Notes under the pieces: model-generated | What the model saw: only the letters and a program-made list of their open reading frames with translations | What the model was told of the DNA's origin: nothing | Database searches by the model: none | Shown: positions 32,351-44,429 of the stretch, in pieces | How positions within the stretch are numbered: the first letter of the stretch is position 1 | Layout: the number at the start of each line of letters is the position of its first letter | Program-made: the position numbers and the translations under genes | From: Dastarcus helophoroides | Taxonomy: Eukaryota; Arthropoda; Insecta; Coleoptera; Bothrideridae | Reading direction: 5' to 3' | Assembly (NCBI GenBank): GCA_028583605.1 | Contig: CM053329.1 | Coordinates: forward strand, 9,052,001 to 9,116,000 | Length of the DNA: 64,000 nt

Positions 32351-32365
32351 GCCTGTAAGCAACAA
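30554..32365 (-). pseudogene. LINE family A reverse transcriptase, decayed
   Basis: Read from high to low coordinates, the linker end has TSKEKADLIALMFAENSN. Motif B appears twice because of the duplication: once as GVPRRYLLSPALFLLQMNDLL (split here as GVPRRYLLSPALF and LLQMNDLL) and once as GVPQG, a stop, then VLPPTLFLLHMNDLL. Motif C reads YSYADNSSLV, with the second Asp changed to Asn. Then LGVNASTNFCWDNHV and LGFIFRAKKYFTPHQLL match the RT thumb of CR1/jockey-type LINEs. No RNase H follows. The copy cannot encode a working enzyme. Confidence 0.8.
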
Positions 32366-32439
32366 TAAAATATATTCAGAATTACTTGTGACGTGATCAA
32401 TTCAAAAAATAACATTATATAAAGACAAAATATAACTAT

Positions 32440-33740
32440 TAATTGGGGATATGGGCTCTCAAAACAAAAACCTTCCGAAAAATTTATAATAAATCTAGAA
32501 TATCAAAATTTACAATAAACATTTCGAGAAAAAAGTTGATATTTAAATATAATACTCCAAATTAAAAACATTGTTTTTGTGAGAATTCTTGTTTGTGTTT
32601 TTCCTTGAATATCTATCCACGAAATCTGAAGTTCAAATTTGAAGATTTCAGTTTAAACCTAAAACTTAAATTTTGCAACTAAAATTTTAGACTTTTTAGG
32701 AAAAACTAAAAATTATTTTAATGAAGATCCGAAAAATCCACTATTTGCGAGAAAACAATCACAGTTTAAACATATTATTTGAACATTTTCAACTTTTTTC
32801 TGAAATTTTTCAGTTCAAAGTCGAATTTTTCGACGTTACTTTAAATTTAAGATTTTGTTTTTTAAATTGCAATAGTATGCATTGAAAATGTTACTTTCGA
32901 AATTTTCTAGAAAAAATTTAAGTAAAAAAATTTGGATAAAAACTTTGGGATTTCTGAAAAGAATAAAAAAAATTTGGAAAATTTAAGATACTTGAAGAAA
33001 ATTTAAAAAGGTTAAATCAAAAATTTTACACTGAAATGGAAAATTTCAATATTTTGAAAAGATGTCATGTCTTTTCCTTTTTAATTTTTTCGCAAATTTT
33101 TAATTTTAAATTACTGTAATATTTTACTTAAGAAGAATCAACTTTTTTAACTTTAAATTTAAACTTTCGACTTTGTTTCCGAAATTCTTTAAAAAAATTT
33201 CAAATTCAAACTCTCGAGATTGAAATTCCAAGTTTCAATAATAAATCGAACTTGAACTGTGTTTAGTAGAAAAATTTTTCGATTAAAGGTAAAATGTTCA
33301 AAAAAAATCGAGTCAAAGTCAAAATTTTGTGGTTAAAATAATAATTTTGAGAAAAAATTCTCTTTCATTTCTGCATCACACTGACTTCAAAAATTTTATT
33401 TTAGCTTAACAAGCTGGGTGAGATAAAATAAAATTTTTAATATAAGTCAATATCGAAATAAAAATTGAAATTTAGGAAATAAAATTAAAAACTTTAAAAT
33501 TTCTAAACAAAAATCTCAATTTAGGGAAAATTTAAATTACTTCTTAAATTTCAAATACCTAAATGGTGTTATTTTGGGAAAAAACTAAACACTAAACTTT
33601 TTCTTTTAATTTTCTGATTTTTTCCGAAATTTCATTTTTTTCCAGATGGAAAAGAATTTATTACTTATGAAGGTATTCAGTATTCAAAAAGGTGTAAAAA
33701 CACTGTTCTAGAGCTTATTTTAAGAAAATACTAAAAAAAA
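32440..33740. repeat. AT-rich degenerate repeat mosaic
   Basis: Alternating A-rich (AATTTTGAGAAAAA) and T-rich (TTTTTCNAAATTT) segments that change strand several times. No gene. Confidence 0.7.
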
Positions 33741-33749
33741 GGAAGAAAT

Positions 33750-33862
33750 CTAGCTTCTTGCTAAATTTTTGGCAAGAAATCTTGTTTTGGTTAATAGAAC
33801 GTTTTGTCTTGTCTTGTTCTTACCAACAAATTTCTTGTCTTGCAGCAAGAAAAAGACAAGAA
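33750..33862. repeat. CTTGTCTTG/CAAGA motif cluster, right
   Basis: It contains TTTTGTCTTGTCTTGTTCTT, TTTCTTGTCTTGCAGCAAG and AAAGACAAGAAC, the same words as at 30215-30362 and in both orientations. Confidence 0.7.
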
Positions 33863-34009
33863 CGAAGTTTAAACGAAAAAATTGGGTTTATAGCTCACAT
33901 TCATAATTAGACACCGGATTATACGCAACATAAAAAGCTTGAAATATGCCTGCAAATACAAGCAAACTGCTTAAAATATGGACAAAAAATATCAAAATAA
34001 GCAACTTTA

Positions 34010-34193
34010 AATAACAATGCTGTTAACTTAAACAAATTTGCCTCTGATTTAAATAATTTTCCTTTTCTTTTGAACAAATTTGCTTCTTATTTGAATAGGG
34101 TTGATTCTAATTTGAACAAATTTTGTTATCAGTTTGCATAAGTTTGTTCCTAGTGTGAGCAAATTCGTTTCTAATTTAAATAGGTTTGCTTCT
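34010..34193. repeat. Degenerate tandem repeat TTTGAACAAATTTGCTTCTAA
   Basis: About seven imperfect units of 25-30 bp. The same unit resumes at 34728 and 34900 after the foldback elements, so those inserted into it. Confidence 0.75.
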
Positions 34194-34505
34194 ATGCAAG
34201 TAGAATGCAACCTGGACTACAAATTCATGCAGCCCTCTAGGCGTGTATAGTGAGTGAATCATAGGTAGCTGAACTACCAAATACCAAACTGACCGGTCTT
34301 TGGTTTCCAAACTTCGAATCTAATAAATGTTCAAACCTATTGGTCTGTGCATTAGAATCCTTGTCTTCTGGAATTTTTTTCCTAGAGAGCAACCGCTTCG
34401 CTAGGTGGCAGTGTTTCAACTGTTGGTAGTTCAGATACCTATGATTCACTATACACGCCTGGAGGGCTGCATGAATTTGCAGTCTAGGTTGTATTCTACT
34501 TGCAT
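34194..34505. mobile_element. Foldback element with about 80-bp terminal inverted repeats
   Basis: It begins ATGCAAGTAGAATGCAACCT and ends with the near reverse complement GGTTGTATTCTACTTGCAT. The arms pair over about 34194-34278 and 34421-34505 with few mismatches (CATGCAGCCCTC/GAGGGCTGCATG, GTGTATAGTGA/TCACTATACAC). The middle carries CCTATTGGTCTGTGCATTAG and GCAACCGCTTCGCTAGGTGG, both shared with 63120-63200. Non-coding; no target duplication established. Confidence 0.85.
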
Positions 34506-34601
34506 ACGACATTGTTGGCGATGGCCATAGTTTTCTCTATGGACCAATAGGTGGCGGTAATCTGAGAGTCACACGCTTCTTCTTTAGTACTTGTCGGAAC
34601 A

Positions 34602-34723
34602 TTTGTTAGCATTCGAGTTGGATATACCAAACTGACGAGATCTAACAAGATCGAAACCGGTCTTTAGTTTCCAAACTTCGAATCTAATAAATGCTTCAAA
34701 CTTATTGGTGTGTGCATTAGAAG
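34602..34723. repeat. Foldback-family fragment
   Basis: TGTCGGAACATTTGTTAGC to GTGTGCATTAGAA matches the right arm of the palindrome at 63018-63146 with a few changes. Confidence 0.85.
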
Positions 34724-34768
34724 GTTTGCTTCTAATTTGAACAAGTTTACTGAGAATTTAGAGGAAGA

Positions 34769-34890
34769 TGAAGATGATAGCTTGGCTATCGAAACGCATT
34801 AGAGCAACCATTGTTGTGTTTCTCATTCTTTTTTGGTTTCAGGGGACAAGAATTGTATTTCAATTTTTGAAGATAACCAAGAACCACTAC
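34769..34890. repeat. Single arm of the 5885-6096 foldback family
   Basis: GATGATAGCTTGGCTATCG, TTAGAGCAACCATTGTTGTG and GTATTTCAATTTTTGAAGAT match the right-arm orientation of 5989-6096 and extend into the left flank of that element in reverse. Confidence 0.85.
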
Positions 34891-34929
34891 TTTCACCGAA
34901 ATTGAACAAATTTGCTCTAATTTTGACTA

Positions 34930-37900
34930 ATTTCTAGTATGTGCCTACCAAAATCGAAACTTGATTTTTTTTCTCTTAGAATCTAATGTATAAATTTCAA
35001 AATTTCCTGTTAAAATTTGTGTTTTATTTTGTTGTACTTTTCTCGAAATTTGAATTTTTTTTCTCAAAATTTATTAAAATTGGTTAACATAAATGCCCTA
35101 TAAATGAAAAGAAGATTAATGTCGAAATTCTGAGTAAAATAAAAAAATTATATCGAAAAAGTGAACACTTCAAAAGCAGCTTAATTTTTGCAAAAAAAAA
35201 TCTTTTTCCTCTTGTTTGCGAGTGTAGTCGTAAGCTTTTTCGACGCTTTTCTTAAAATTTTTGAAGACATATTTATGGATTTTGTTCCAAACTTGATTTC
35301 AAAATTACTTCAAAAATTACCTTTTTCTTCTCCAAAGAAGTGTTTAGTTACAAACTAAAAATGTTTGTAATTTTTTTTTTGGAAATTTTGACTTTAGTTT
35401 TAGTAGTTTATCTTTATCCAAATTTGGTTTTTATAAATTCTGACAATTTTGTTATAATTGTAAGTAGGAAATTTTTGACAATATTTTCCGAAAGTTCAAA
35501 TTCAAATTCAAAAATTTACTCATAAATATCATGTTCATGAACTTCTGACTTTTGATCCTTTCAATTTTTTTAAAGTGCATCTTTTTCAGACTTTCTACAT
35601 TTTAAACATTTCACTTATTCCATTTTTTTTAAATTCTTAGGTAGCTCTAATTCTAATCTTAAACTTTCGACATATTGTCCAAAACTTCAATTCGAGATCC
35701 TAAGATGTTTTTTTTACAAATTTTATGTTTGACTCATAAAAATTTGAATCTTTTGGCAAAATTTTGACTTAATAAAGATTTAGTTTTTTCTGAAATCTCT
35801 TCTATTTTTTTTTTTCAAGATAGACATTTCACAATTCTGGCTTTTTTTTAAATTTTGATTTTGATTTTCAATTTTTTTGTCATAATTTCAATTTGTCCTA
35901 AATATACCACTTTTTCAAAATGGGGACTTTTAAAATAGCGACTTTTTTAAAATCATGGCTGTCATAATTTAATTTTTCAAATTTAGTTTTAATAAATTCT
36001 GAATTTTGTTTCGTTCTAAGTTTATTAATATTAAAATTTCGACATACTTTCCAAAGTTCCGATTGAAAAGTTTTTTTACATATCTTAGGGTCGAGTGACT
36101 TTTTTAAAAATGTTAACTCTTTTCCAAAATTTTGATTTTTTTTAAAAATTTCGTCTTTGAAAACTTTGTTGTTATTGTAATTTAGACTTTTTTTAAATAT
36201 TTCAACATTTTTTATAAATCTTGTCTTTTTTTTCAATATAGAGGCTCCAAATGTTTTTCAATGTTGTGACTTTGAAAAGCAGACTCAACATTTCGGATTA
36301 TCGAAATTTCGTCTTCAATTTTTCCATGTTTTTTTTTTAAGTTAGAAGAAGCTCAATATTTGGAACTTTTTCTCAGTATCGTAACTATTGTAAAATTGAC
36401 AAGAACAAACCGCATATCTTATCGATACATACATCGTATTCAACATTTTCAAACATTGATTTCTTTGAAAAGTTTCTACTTTTATTAGAAAATTTATAGT
36501 CTTTTTTAAAGCTTTTGTTTTCAAAATTTTTATTTTTTTTATTTTAACCTTCTTAGGAAATTTTAATTGTTTAAACATATTTTTTTTATTTCGACATGTT
36601 TTAACTGTTACAATTTTTTTTAAATATTCTATTTTTGTCAAAATACAACATTTAAAATACTCGAAGTATCCTTATGAATTGTTTTTTTTTTGAAAATTTC
36701 AGGTTTTTTATTCAAAATTATCATGTTAAGAAAACATAAAGGGATATCGAAAAAGAGAAGACTTTTGAATACCAAAAAGTAATGAACACCGTGAATTTTG
36801 AGAAAGTCTAAATTTCCAAAAACTTTAGGAATTCAGTTAAAATTCCTAAACATTCAGATTCTAAAATGATTAAAATTTTTAGAAAGAACAAATCTGATTT
36901 CCAAAAAAATGTGACATTTCGCAAAAAACCGGTCGAAATTTCGACCTTCGACGATCGACATTTTTCAGAGAAAATCATTTTTTAGAAAAAGTTGAATTTT
37001 GAAATAACATAGGAGTTTGAGAAAAAATCGAATTGTAAATACCGAAATAGGCGTGTTTCGAGCAAAAAGACGAAACTTCCAGAAAACAATAGAAATTTTT
37101 CACAGAAAGGTAAATTTTGAAAAAAATAGTCAAATTTTAAGAAAAAATCAAATCAAATTTTATAAAATAGGCGAATTTGGAACAAAAAATCAAAATTTTA
37201 AGAAAAAGACGAGATTCGTAAAAAAGGTTGAGATTTCTAGGATCATAAAGGCTATGATGTTGACATAAAAATCGAAATTTCGAAAAGACGATTTTGCGAA
37301 AAATCTCGAAATTTCGAGAAAAAGACAAATTTCAAAGAAAAGATCTAAATTTCCACAAATTTTTTGAAAAAAAATGCAAATGTTGAAGTAAAAGTCATAA
37401 TTTTCAGAAATATTAAATAGGTAACGAATTTTGAGATAAACATGAAAATTTATAGAAAAAGTTACATTTTAAACAAACTGCCAGAATATCTAAAAGTCTT
37501 GATTTTAGCAGGTAGAAAATTTCAAAAAGATTCTACGAAATATAACGGGAAAAATCAAGAAAAATCATTTTGAGAGAAAGTCAAATTTTAAGACAAAATT
37601 AAAATTTTCTGAATAACAGCAAAATAAATAAAAGACAAATTTTAAAAAGTTAATATCTAAATTTCGGTAAAAAGACGAATTCCGAAATTGAAATTTCTCG
37701 TAGAAAGTCAAATTTTGAAGATAGACGTTTATGAAAAACAAGAATTTTGAAAAAATTCTAATGATGGGAAAATATGAATTTCGAAGAATAAATTTAAGTT
37801 TCCAAAAACAAAAATGACTTATGAAGAAAAATTCGAGAAAAAGATTAAAGTTACGAGAAAAGTTCGAAATTTCAAACACAAATTCGAAATCTAGTAGAAA

Positions 37901-37990
37901 TTCAAAATGTCTCAGAGACTTCGATTTTGTTAAATTTTGAAAGCAAAATGAGCAAATTTTGAGAAAAAGTCGAAATTTTCCAGATAAATA
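34930..37990. repeat. AT-rich degenerate repeat block, T-rich then A-rich
   Basis: T-rich words (TTTTTTCTCAAAATTT) dominate to about 36650 and A-rich words (GAAAAAATCGAAATTTC) from about 36730 to 37990. Open frames on both strands are by-products of the repeat. Confidence 0.8.
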
Positions 37991-39309
37991 TTTATTTTTG
38001 CTTGATTGCTTCAGTCAAAGGGTAACAAGTGTCCTTATTGAGATAAATGCGACATTTTGAGTCGCCTAAAAGTGTATAAACTGTAACAAAATGAAACGGA
38101 TGTTACATGAAATTACTCCGATATAATTTCAAAAGACATAAAATGCTTGGGACCTGTCTAAGTTTAAGGTCGAAACTTTTACAACCCTAAGATGAATTTT
38201 TTTAGGAAAAATAGAAATTAAACGAGCTTTTGAGTCTCCCTTTTGGTATTTATATAAGTAAAAGCCGAATTTTCGATATTGGTGTTAAATTTTAGGAAAA
38301 AAATTGAAATTTCAAGCCTTAAACTATAAAAAGCGGAGTGTACCCTTTTGAACTTGCCTACGATTTTAAGCTCATCAAAAATGTGTTTCATTAAAGTTGC
38401 TTGTTTAAATCGGAATAACAAGCAAAGTATGCAAAAAATTTCGCAGACAAATATCATAAACTATGATTTATCTGTCCGGCGTGTTTAATTAGATAACATT
38501 TCCGAACATGCAACCTAGCGATAGAAACCAACAGCGAATTCCATTTTAATTAAATTCATCAAATAAATGCGTTTTTAATTTTGGAATTTAATAATATAGC
38601 TCACATGTATAATCAACTGGCATATTTTTCATCTGATCGTAGAAACAAATTAATTTTGAATTATTTATTTTTTATGCAAATATGTCATTACCGCTACTGT
38701 AAATAAAAACCATTTTAATTATACATTTCAAATAACATAATAATGTTTTAAAATGCCAACCACCCTAATGTTTCAATGTACAAGCATTTTTTCCAAAACA
38801 TCTATAACCTAAGAAAAATCAAAGTTAACGTGTTTAATTTTTTTTTTAAGTTGGTTTACTTGATTTCAACTATGTAAATTTTACCTGCAACTGACGTTTC
38901 TTATTTAATAGGACTAAAGCCTTTGAAAACAGACGCCTATTTTTATATAAAATACTTTTTTTTTCTAAATAACTATTATTTTGTCAAAAAAACACGACAA
39001 TTTTCATTTCCTCCAGATTTTTGAGACTAATGGACCAAAAATTATTAAAAAATGATTTAGAATCCCTAAATGTAGCTCTTTCAAATGCTATCTTTTACGA
39101 TATATTAATTAAAACTTAGTTTTTCGATGACCTTATAATAACATAAAATATTTTCTTTTTCTATTCATCCACTAGATGCGTGGATAAATGAGAACTAACA
39201 TTGTACCAAATTTTAAATTCCTGCGCTACATAGTTTTTTAGAAAAACCTTTGGACAAAGGGATGTACTGGACTGACACGAGTGTAAGATTATAAGAGTTC
39301 CATATTTTG
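37991..39309. other. No recognised gene
   Basis: AT-rich sequence without domain-bearing frames or clear repeats. Confidence 0.45.
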
Positions 39310-39557
39310 TTTTAAGGTGCGGGAGTATCTAGGAGCAAACTGAGAAGAACATGGAGAGATCATCACAAACGATGACATTAAGTCGTCGGTGGAAATACTC
39401 AAAGGTACCATAACAGATTCCATTCTGGCAGCGTAAAGAAGGTAGGAAACCACTGCCAAATTACTTGGTGGAGTTGATAAGAAGGAAAAAGTCGGGGCAG
39501 AAAGACGATAAGACGGATGAAGGCGGAGTCAACAGACTCATCCACGAGCTTAGATAT

Positions 39558-39896
39558 TGTTGCGCGTTATCGATTCGTATGATTAACACTTGGTGAATTG
39601 TAATCACTTTATTTCTAAACTGAACTGGGAACACAACAATTCACTAACACTGTTTAATTAACTAACTTATTCATTGAGTTCTAATTTACTTAACTTTCCG
39701 ACTCTGAAGGAAAAGAGACCGCCTTATAAAGGTCCCGGTTCGGGTTCTAGAAGAATCCAGTTGATAAAGCTCATCGTTTGCCGAAATTTCTGGAGCGCTT
39801 ATCTGCCGCTTGATTTATTATCGCGGCCGCTTCCCCTTATTATATTTTCTAGAAAATACTATATTTTATAATTACATTTCGTTACAGTATAAACTC
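39558..39896 (-). repeat. Solo LTR of the Gypsy family found at 44900-47796
   Basis: It starts (minus strand) TGTAACGAAATGTAATTAT and ends CGCAACA; 339 bp. It shares the TATAAGGCGG promoter region, GATAATAAATCAAGCGGC and the AATAAAGTG polyadenylation region with 47445-47796. Flanks are ATAT (39554-39557) and GTAT (39897-39900). Derived by LTR-LTR recombination. Confidence 0.88.
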
Positions 39897-40079
39897 CAAG
39901 AGCACAAAATTTTCAAGTTTTAGGAACAGCTAAGAAGCTCGAAAACTTCTCAGACTTCTGACGTGCAAACAAAGCTATAAGAGGAAATAGGAAACTAGTC
40001 CCCCGATACACGGACCTCACGGACTAGCTTAGTCAGAACAAGATAAGGTCGCAGTATTCGTTAAAACCTTTGAAAGACA

Positions 40080-41500
40080 CTGCCAAGCTACGCTGGAGGA
40101 CGTGAATTTAGACTTCGTAGAGGAAGTGGAACAAGACGTCCAAGTTCTTCAGGAGGAAGAGCCAGACTTCATTCGACCGACTAACACAAAAGAAATTCAA
40201 AGCTTTCTGCAAAAGTTAATTGTTGAGAAAGTCTCAGATCCAGACCGAATTCCGAACAAAGCTTTGAATAATCTTCCAAAATTAAGCTGTCAGCTATTTT
40301 GGAGCCATAGTGAATTCAATTTTAAAAGCTGGTATTTTTTTACAAGGTGAAAGTCTACAAACGTTACCTCATTCCTAAGCCAGGTAAGGCGGAAAATTTT
40401 TCCCAAATTTAAAGGCCAATAAGCCTCCTATCCAACTTCAGTAAGATGATTTTGAAGAAGCGTTTGCAGAACACGATCAGCGATCGCAACATCATTATTA
40501 AGGAACAATTTGGGTTCTAATCAATGCACTTTACCTCGGACCAGTTGTTGCGAGTGGTTGAAAAAGTTCCTGCATGAACTGGAATCAGCTAGTAGAAGCT
40601 ATTTTCCTTGATATCTCCATTGCATTTTACACAGTTTGGCACCAAGAATTAGTCTACAAAATGCATCATTACGGGATACCTCTAACGATGGTTCAAATGG
40701 TAAGCTCATTTCCGCACCAGCACCCATTTAGAGCAAATGTGGGACAGAATCTAACCAGCATAGGTAGTGGTACGGCATTCCTCAAGGTTCTGCCTTGTCA
40801 CCTCTTCTAAACCCTCTGTTCACAGCAGATATTCCAAGAACCAGACAATATTAGCAACTTATTGTCTGCTTTATCACCGCTCCTATACTCTCTTAAGAAC
40901 CAACCAGACGATATTAGAAATTTATTTAAACGACACAGCTGTAATGGCTAATTCTCTAAGTCCAAAATTGGTCACTAGACGACTACAAAGAGCTACAGAA
41001 GAACTTCTAGAATACTTTGGTTGATGGAAAATCTAATTCAACGCAGACAAGACGCAAACAGCTTTCCTCACGAGCAAAAGACTCCAACCATATGATCATG
41101 TTCATGTCCATGGGCACAACGTCGAGTGAAGACTTCAGGCCAAGTATCTAGATGGTATGCTTGACAAATTACTGGCATTTTAGGCTCGCATCGCTTACGC
41201 AGTGTCTAAGGCTAGAATGCTGAAGGGACTGCTGCTATCAATGGTTGGTAACAATAACAAATTGCTCATTGGACTTAAATTGTTGCTATACTCATAAATC
41301 ATAAAACCAGCGATGACCTATGCATCTATAGCCCGGTCGCAGGCTTTCGATAATCAACTGTTCCAGAACGTTTTTCTTAGACAATCCATGGGTGCTGCAT
41401 GATTGCTGGACACAAGCAACATTATAGAGAAGTCGACCTACCTAAGGTTGGATGTTTTTTCAGTGAGGTAAACTCTAGGGCAATGTTGAAAGCAGAAACG
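40080..41500 (+). pseudogene. Jockey-like reverse transcriptase
   Basis: RT entry: IRPTNTKEIQSFLQKL and DPDRIPNKALNNLPKL, with the usual Lys-Ala-Pro-Gly before it changed to VSDP. Motif A reads AIFLDISIAFYTVWHQ, with the second Asp of AFD changed to Tyr. Then YKMHHYGIPLTMVQM and GQNLTSIGSGTAF, and the motif B region is garbled. Motif C reads IYLNDTAVMAN, where YADD is expected. The thumb is visible as KIKFNADKTQTAFLTSK and ARMLKGLLL. At least four frameshifts are needed to follow it. Confidence 0.8.
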
Positions 41501-41600
41501 CATCCCAACGAACTAATTCAAAAGGCAGAGGGGTAAGATCCAGACATCCCAACCAGAATCAGAAGACCAAGGGTGGTCCTCTAGGCTACAACAGCGATTG

Positions 41601-42164
41601 TCTTCCAACAGAAAATTTTTGTGTTTTGTTGTCACTTTACATTAGTGTTTCAGTGCTAATGTAGTGTTCCAAGGGAGGGATTGGGGGCCAAGAACCCGGT
41701 CCGAAGACGCAGGGGTTTTGGTCGGTACCCACAGGCTGGAAGTTCGACACTATCTGGGTTATCTTACTAGATGGCCGTAATGGATTTTCCCTGCTTAACA
41801 AAAAAAATTAAGGTACGAAATCCAAACGAATGCTTTGATTTAAACGGAGTCGTCGTTTTTTATATTAACACATATATTTTTTTTTTAATTTTACCTTTAA
41901 TTTTAAAGATTTGCTTTTAAAAATATTTGTTTTTCGAATTCTCTTGGATCTCTTGAATACTCATACGACTGAATATCAACCATAAGTTGGAAGTATTTCC
42001 AGCGACCGTACCATACTCCTGAGCCTAAAGGAAACCGAAACCGATCCATGGTGGTTTGTAAATATTTTCAACGTTTCACTCGTCCGACTGTTCAATTACA
42101 GAACATTTATTTAAATTAAGAATTTTTTTTTTAATTCAAAAATAGCAAGAGGTAAACATACAGG
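41601..42164. other. No recognised gene
   Basis: Contains a GC-richer stretch (41660-41760) that may be the jockey-like LINE 3' UTR, then AT-rich DNA. Confidence 0.4.
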
Positions 42165-43930
42165 ATGTCCATTTAAAAAGTTTTCACCCCAGTTTTCTCG
42201 AGAACTGTTAGGAATTTTAAAAAAACCTAAAACAAATTAATTTTGCTTTCAAGGGGGAAGCTTCCTTGTTTCTTACGGCATATGTGACATTTAATCCCTA
42301 GCGGGGATGAGTTTCACCCCTTAATTTAAATAGAGAAAGTAGATTAAGTAGCACCTTTTTGGAAAGCTTGTTTGGTCGTCTATTTATCATCTGCAATTTT
42401 TTTAAATCCATTAATTAATTTTCGCAATATTTGCTTTTGAAACCTTAAAATAGAAAAACCTAAAATAAAAATATTTAGTTCTTGTTTAGGTTTACAATTA
42501 CAATTTGATCGTTTTTAGCGCTATCAATACAGTATTCTTAGGATGTGCGGTTACAGTTACTATTATTCATTGCCAAGCAGGAGTGAATTTCACCACTAAA
42601 ACAAAATAAGGAAACTAGAGCAAGTTACATCTCTATAATAAGATCTTCTGATCCTCTATTGAATGTTGTCATTAATTATTGCAAAATCAATTGATTATTA
42701 TAATCGATCGATTAGTTGCCGACTAAACTATTTGGTGGTCAATAACAAAGGTAAAACAGCCAGCACCTTTTTGGAAAGCTTGCACAATTGCCTATGCACA
42801 CTTGTAATTATTTAAAAATCTGTTGATTGGTTTTCGAGATATTGGCTTTCATTTAAAATTAAAGAAAGCAGAAATAACGCAACAATTTTTATTTTGTTTA
42901 AAGTGGCTATCGATGGCTTCTTTACAAAAATACAATTTCTGATCAAACTCTCTTCTGATGTTTTCCAACATTTCTGGGGTTATTCTGGAACATTCAGTAG
43001 CAATCCTTCCCCTCAATTTCTGCAAATCTTGTGGTTGCGTTTAAAACACTCTACTCTTGAAATATTTCCTAGAGATCTAGCTGGCTATTCAATAGGTCCT
43101 CTTCTTTCTATCCATTGCCTTAAATCCAAAAGATAAACAAACCTTGATTAATTTTAGAATACTTTTCATACATGTTCAATGATGCATTCCCGTTAAATGA
43201 ACGTGAAAATCAAATAAGTACATACCTGGGTAACGATCATTCAAAAACATCCTAAATATAGCTGCATAGTGAGGAAGGGGTACCATCTTGATGAAAATGT
43301 AGGTGAGAGATATTATGATTCTCGTCCTTTTTCAATATTTCTGTTATAGATACATCTTCTTCTTTCTCCAGCAAATTACGATTCATTTCTCTAGTCAAAT
43401 TATTGGGAATAAAAAGTCAACCAGCAATTACTCGGTTTCCTAAGATTCCTACCCAAACATTTAGTTTTTCGGGATATTGGGTATGGGATTCCCTGTACAA
43501 GAGGGAATTGCTTTCACTCCAATAACGACAGTTATGTCTGTTGACAGCATCCATTTAATAAAAACATGGATTCGTAGAAAAAACAAATGTCAGAGAACAA
43601 TTCTGGATTATTTGCAATTTTTCCACTCATGTCTTCATAGAATTGAAGCTTTCTGTCTTCATTCTTTTTTAGTAAACGCTGGAACATCTACCAAAGATAA
43701 GAAAAAGGATTAAAAGATGAAAGTTACTGACGGTGTTATTATGCAGTCTTACTTTTCGCCAAATAATAAAAACATTCCTCTATATTGACATCATTTTCCA
43801 TACTTTTCAGACAACGTTATTTACGAGACATATTCATATTGCAGGCGATCTATATTGAAGGGGAAGCACATCCCGAGTTTCCGAATAATACGAGAAATAC
43901 AAAAACCATTCGAGGTTCCGTTTGCGATTG
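42165..43930 (-). mobile_element. Mariner/IS630-like DNA transposon relic 1
   Basis: A decayed transposase on the minus strand (42890-43930) is followed by a non-coding segment ending at AGGATGTCCATTTAAAAAG (42165), which looks like a transposon end. That segment holds two divergent direct repeats about 410 bp apart (CACCTTTTTGGAAAGCTTG at 42352 and 42764). The other end was not located. Confidence 0.65.
42890..43930 (-). pseudogene. Mariner/IS630-like transposase, decayed
   Basis: Minus-strand pieces, N to C: SRIIRKLGM (substrate-binding helix region), FFYESMFY then AVNRHNCRYWSESNS, HTQYPEKLNVWVGILGNRV, FHQDGTPSSLCSY, QPQDLQKLRGRIATECSRIT and PEMLENIRREFDQKLYFC. The first catalytic Asp (FSDE in relatives) is Tyr here, and the second (QDG) is kept. 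The third, in the usual PRSPDLTPLD, is not readable. Stops and frameshifts are frequent. The family cuts and pastes DNA at TA sites. Confidence 0.75.
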
Positions 43931-44429
43931 AAAATAACGTTCCTCTATTACATTTCCTGAAAATGGAACATTGACTGAAAACTCTATCAACGATATTGAA
44001 CTAGACACAGTATAAAAAAAAGTTCTTCCATTACATCGAACATGTGCGATACAGTTAACGGGGAATGTGGATGGTGAATTTGAGACATATATTACAAAAA
44101 AGAATAGAACGTTTTAAAATAAGACAGGATAGCTTTGTATGTTTCGTCCCGTATGATGTTATCGACGTTTTTATGGAAGGCATCCCTTGAGAGTCGAACG
44201 TAAAACTTTATTTCTTTAATTCTTCAATAAATCGTTATATATATTGAAAAACCTTCTAATATTCATAAAATCTCACATTTAGTACTGTTAGTAAAAGAAG
44301 TTAAGAAAAATAAGCACAAAGTTAGTTTGAAAAAAGAGAATTAACAATTTGACAATCCGTCTAACTCAAAAGTTACCGCCCGGAAACAATTTCCAGATAT
44401 ACCTACTTTTTAAGCAAGGATCTAAGGGT

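Larger units (their letters stand above)
39310..41600 (+). mobile_element. Jockey-like LINE remnant interrupted by a solo LTR
   Basis: Linker, RT and thumb of a jockey-type ORF2 are readable on the plus strand in several frames. The segments on either side of 39558-39896 read together (IHELRY before, KLQEHKIFKF after), so the LTR landed in an existing LINE. The 5' end is truncated, and the 3' end is estimated near 41600. Confidence 0.82.

Noticed and set aside
35898..36641. Lys-rich open frames on the minus strand
   Set aside because: They are the complement of the T-rich repeat block, with no domain.
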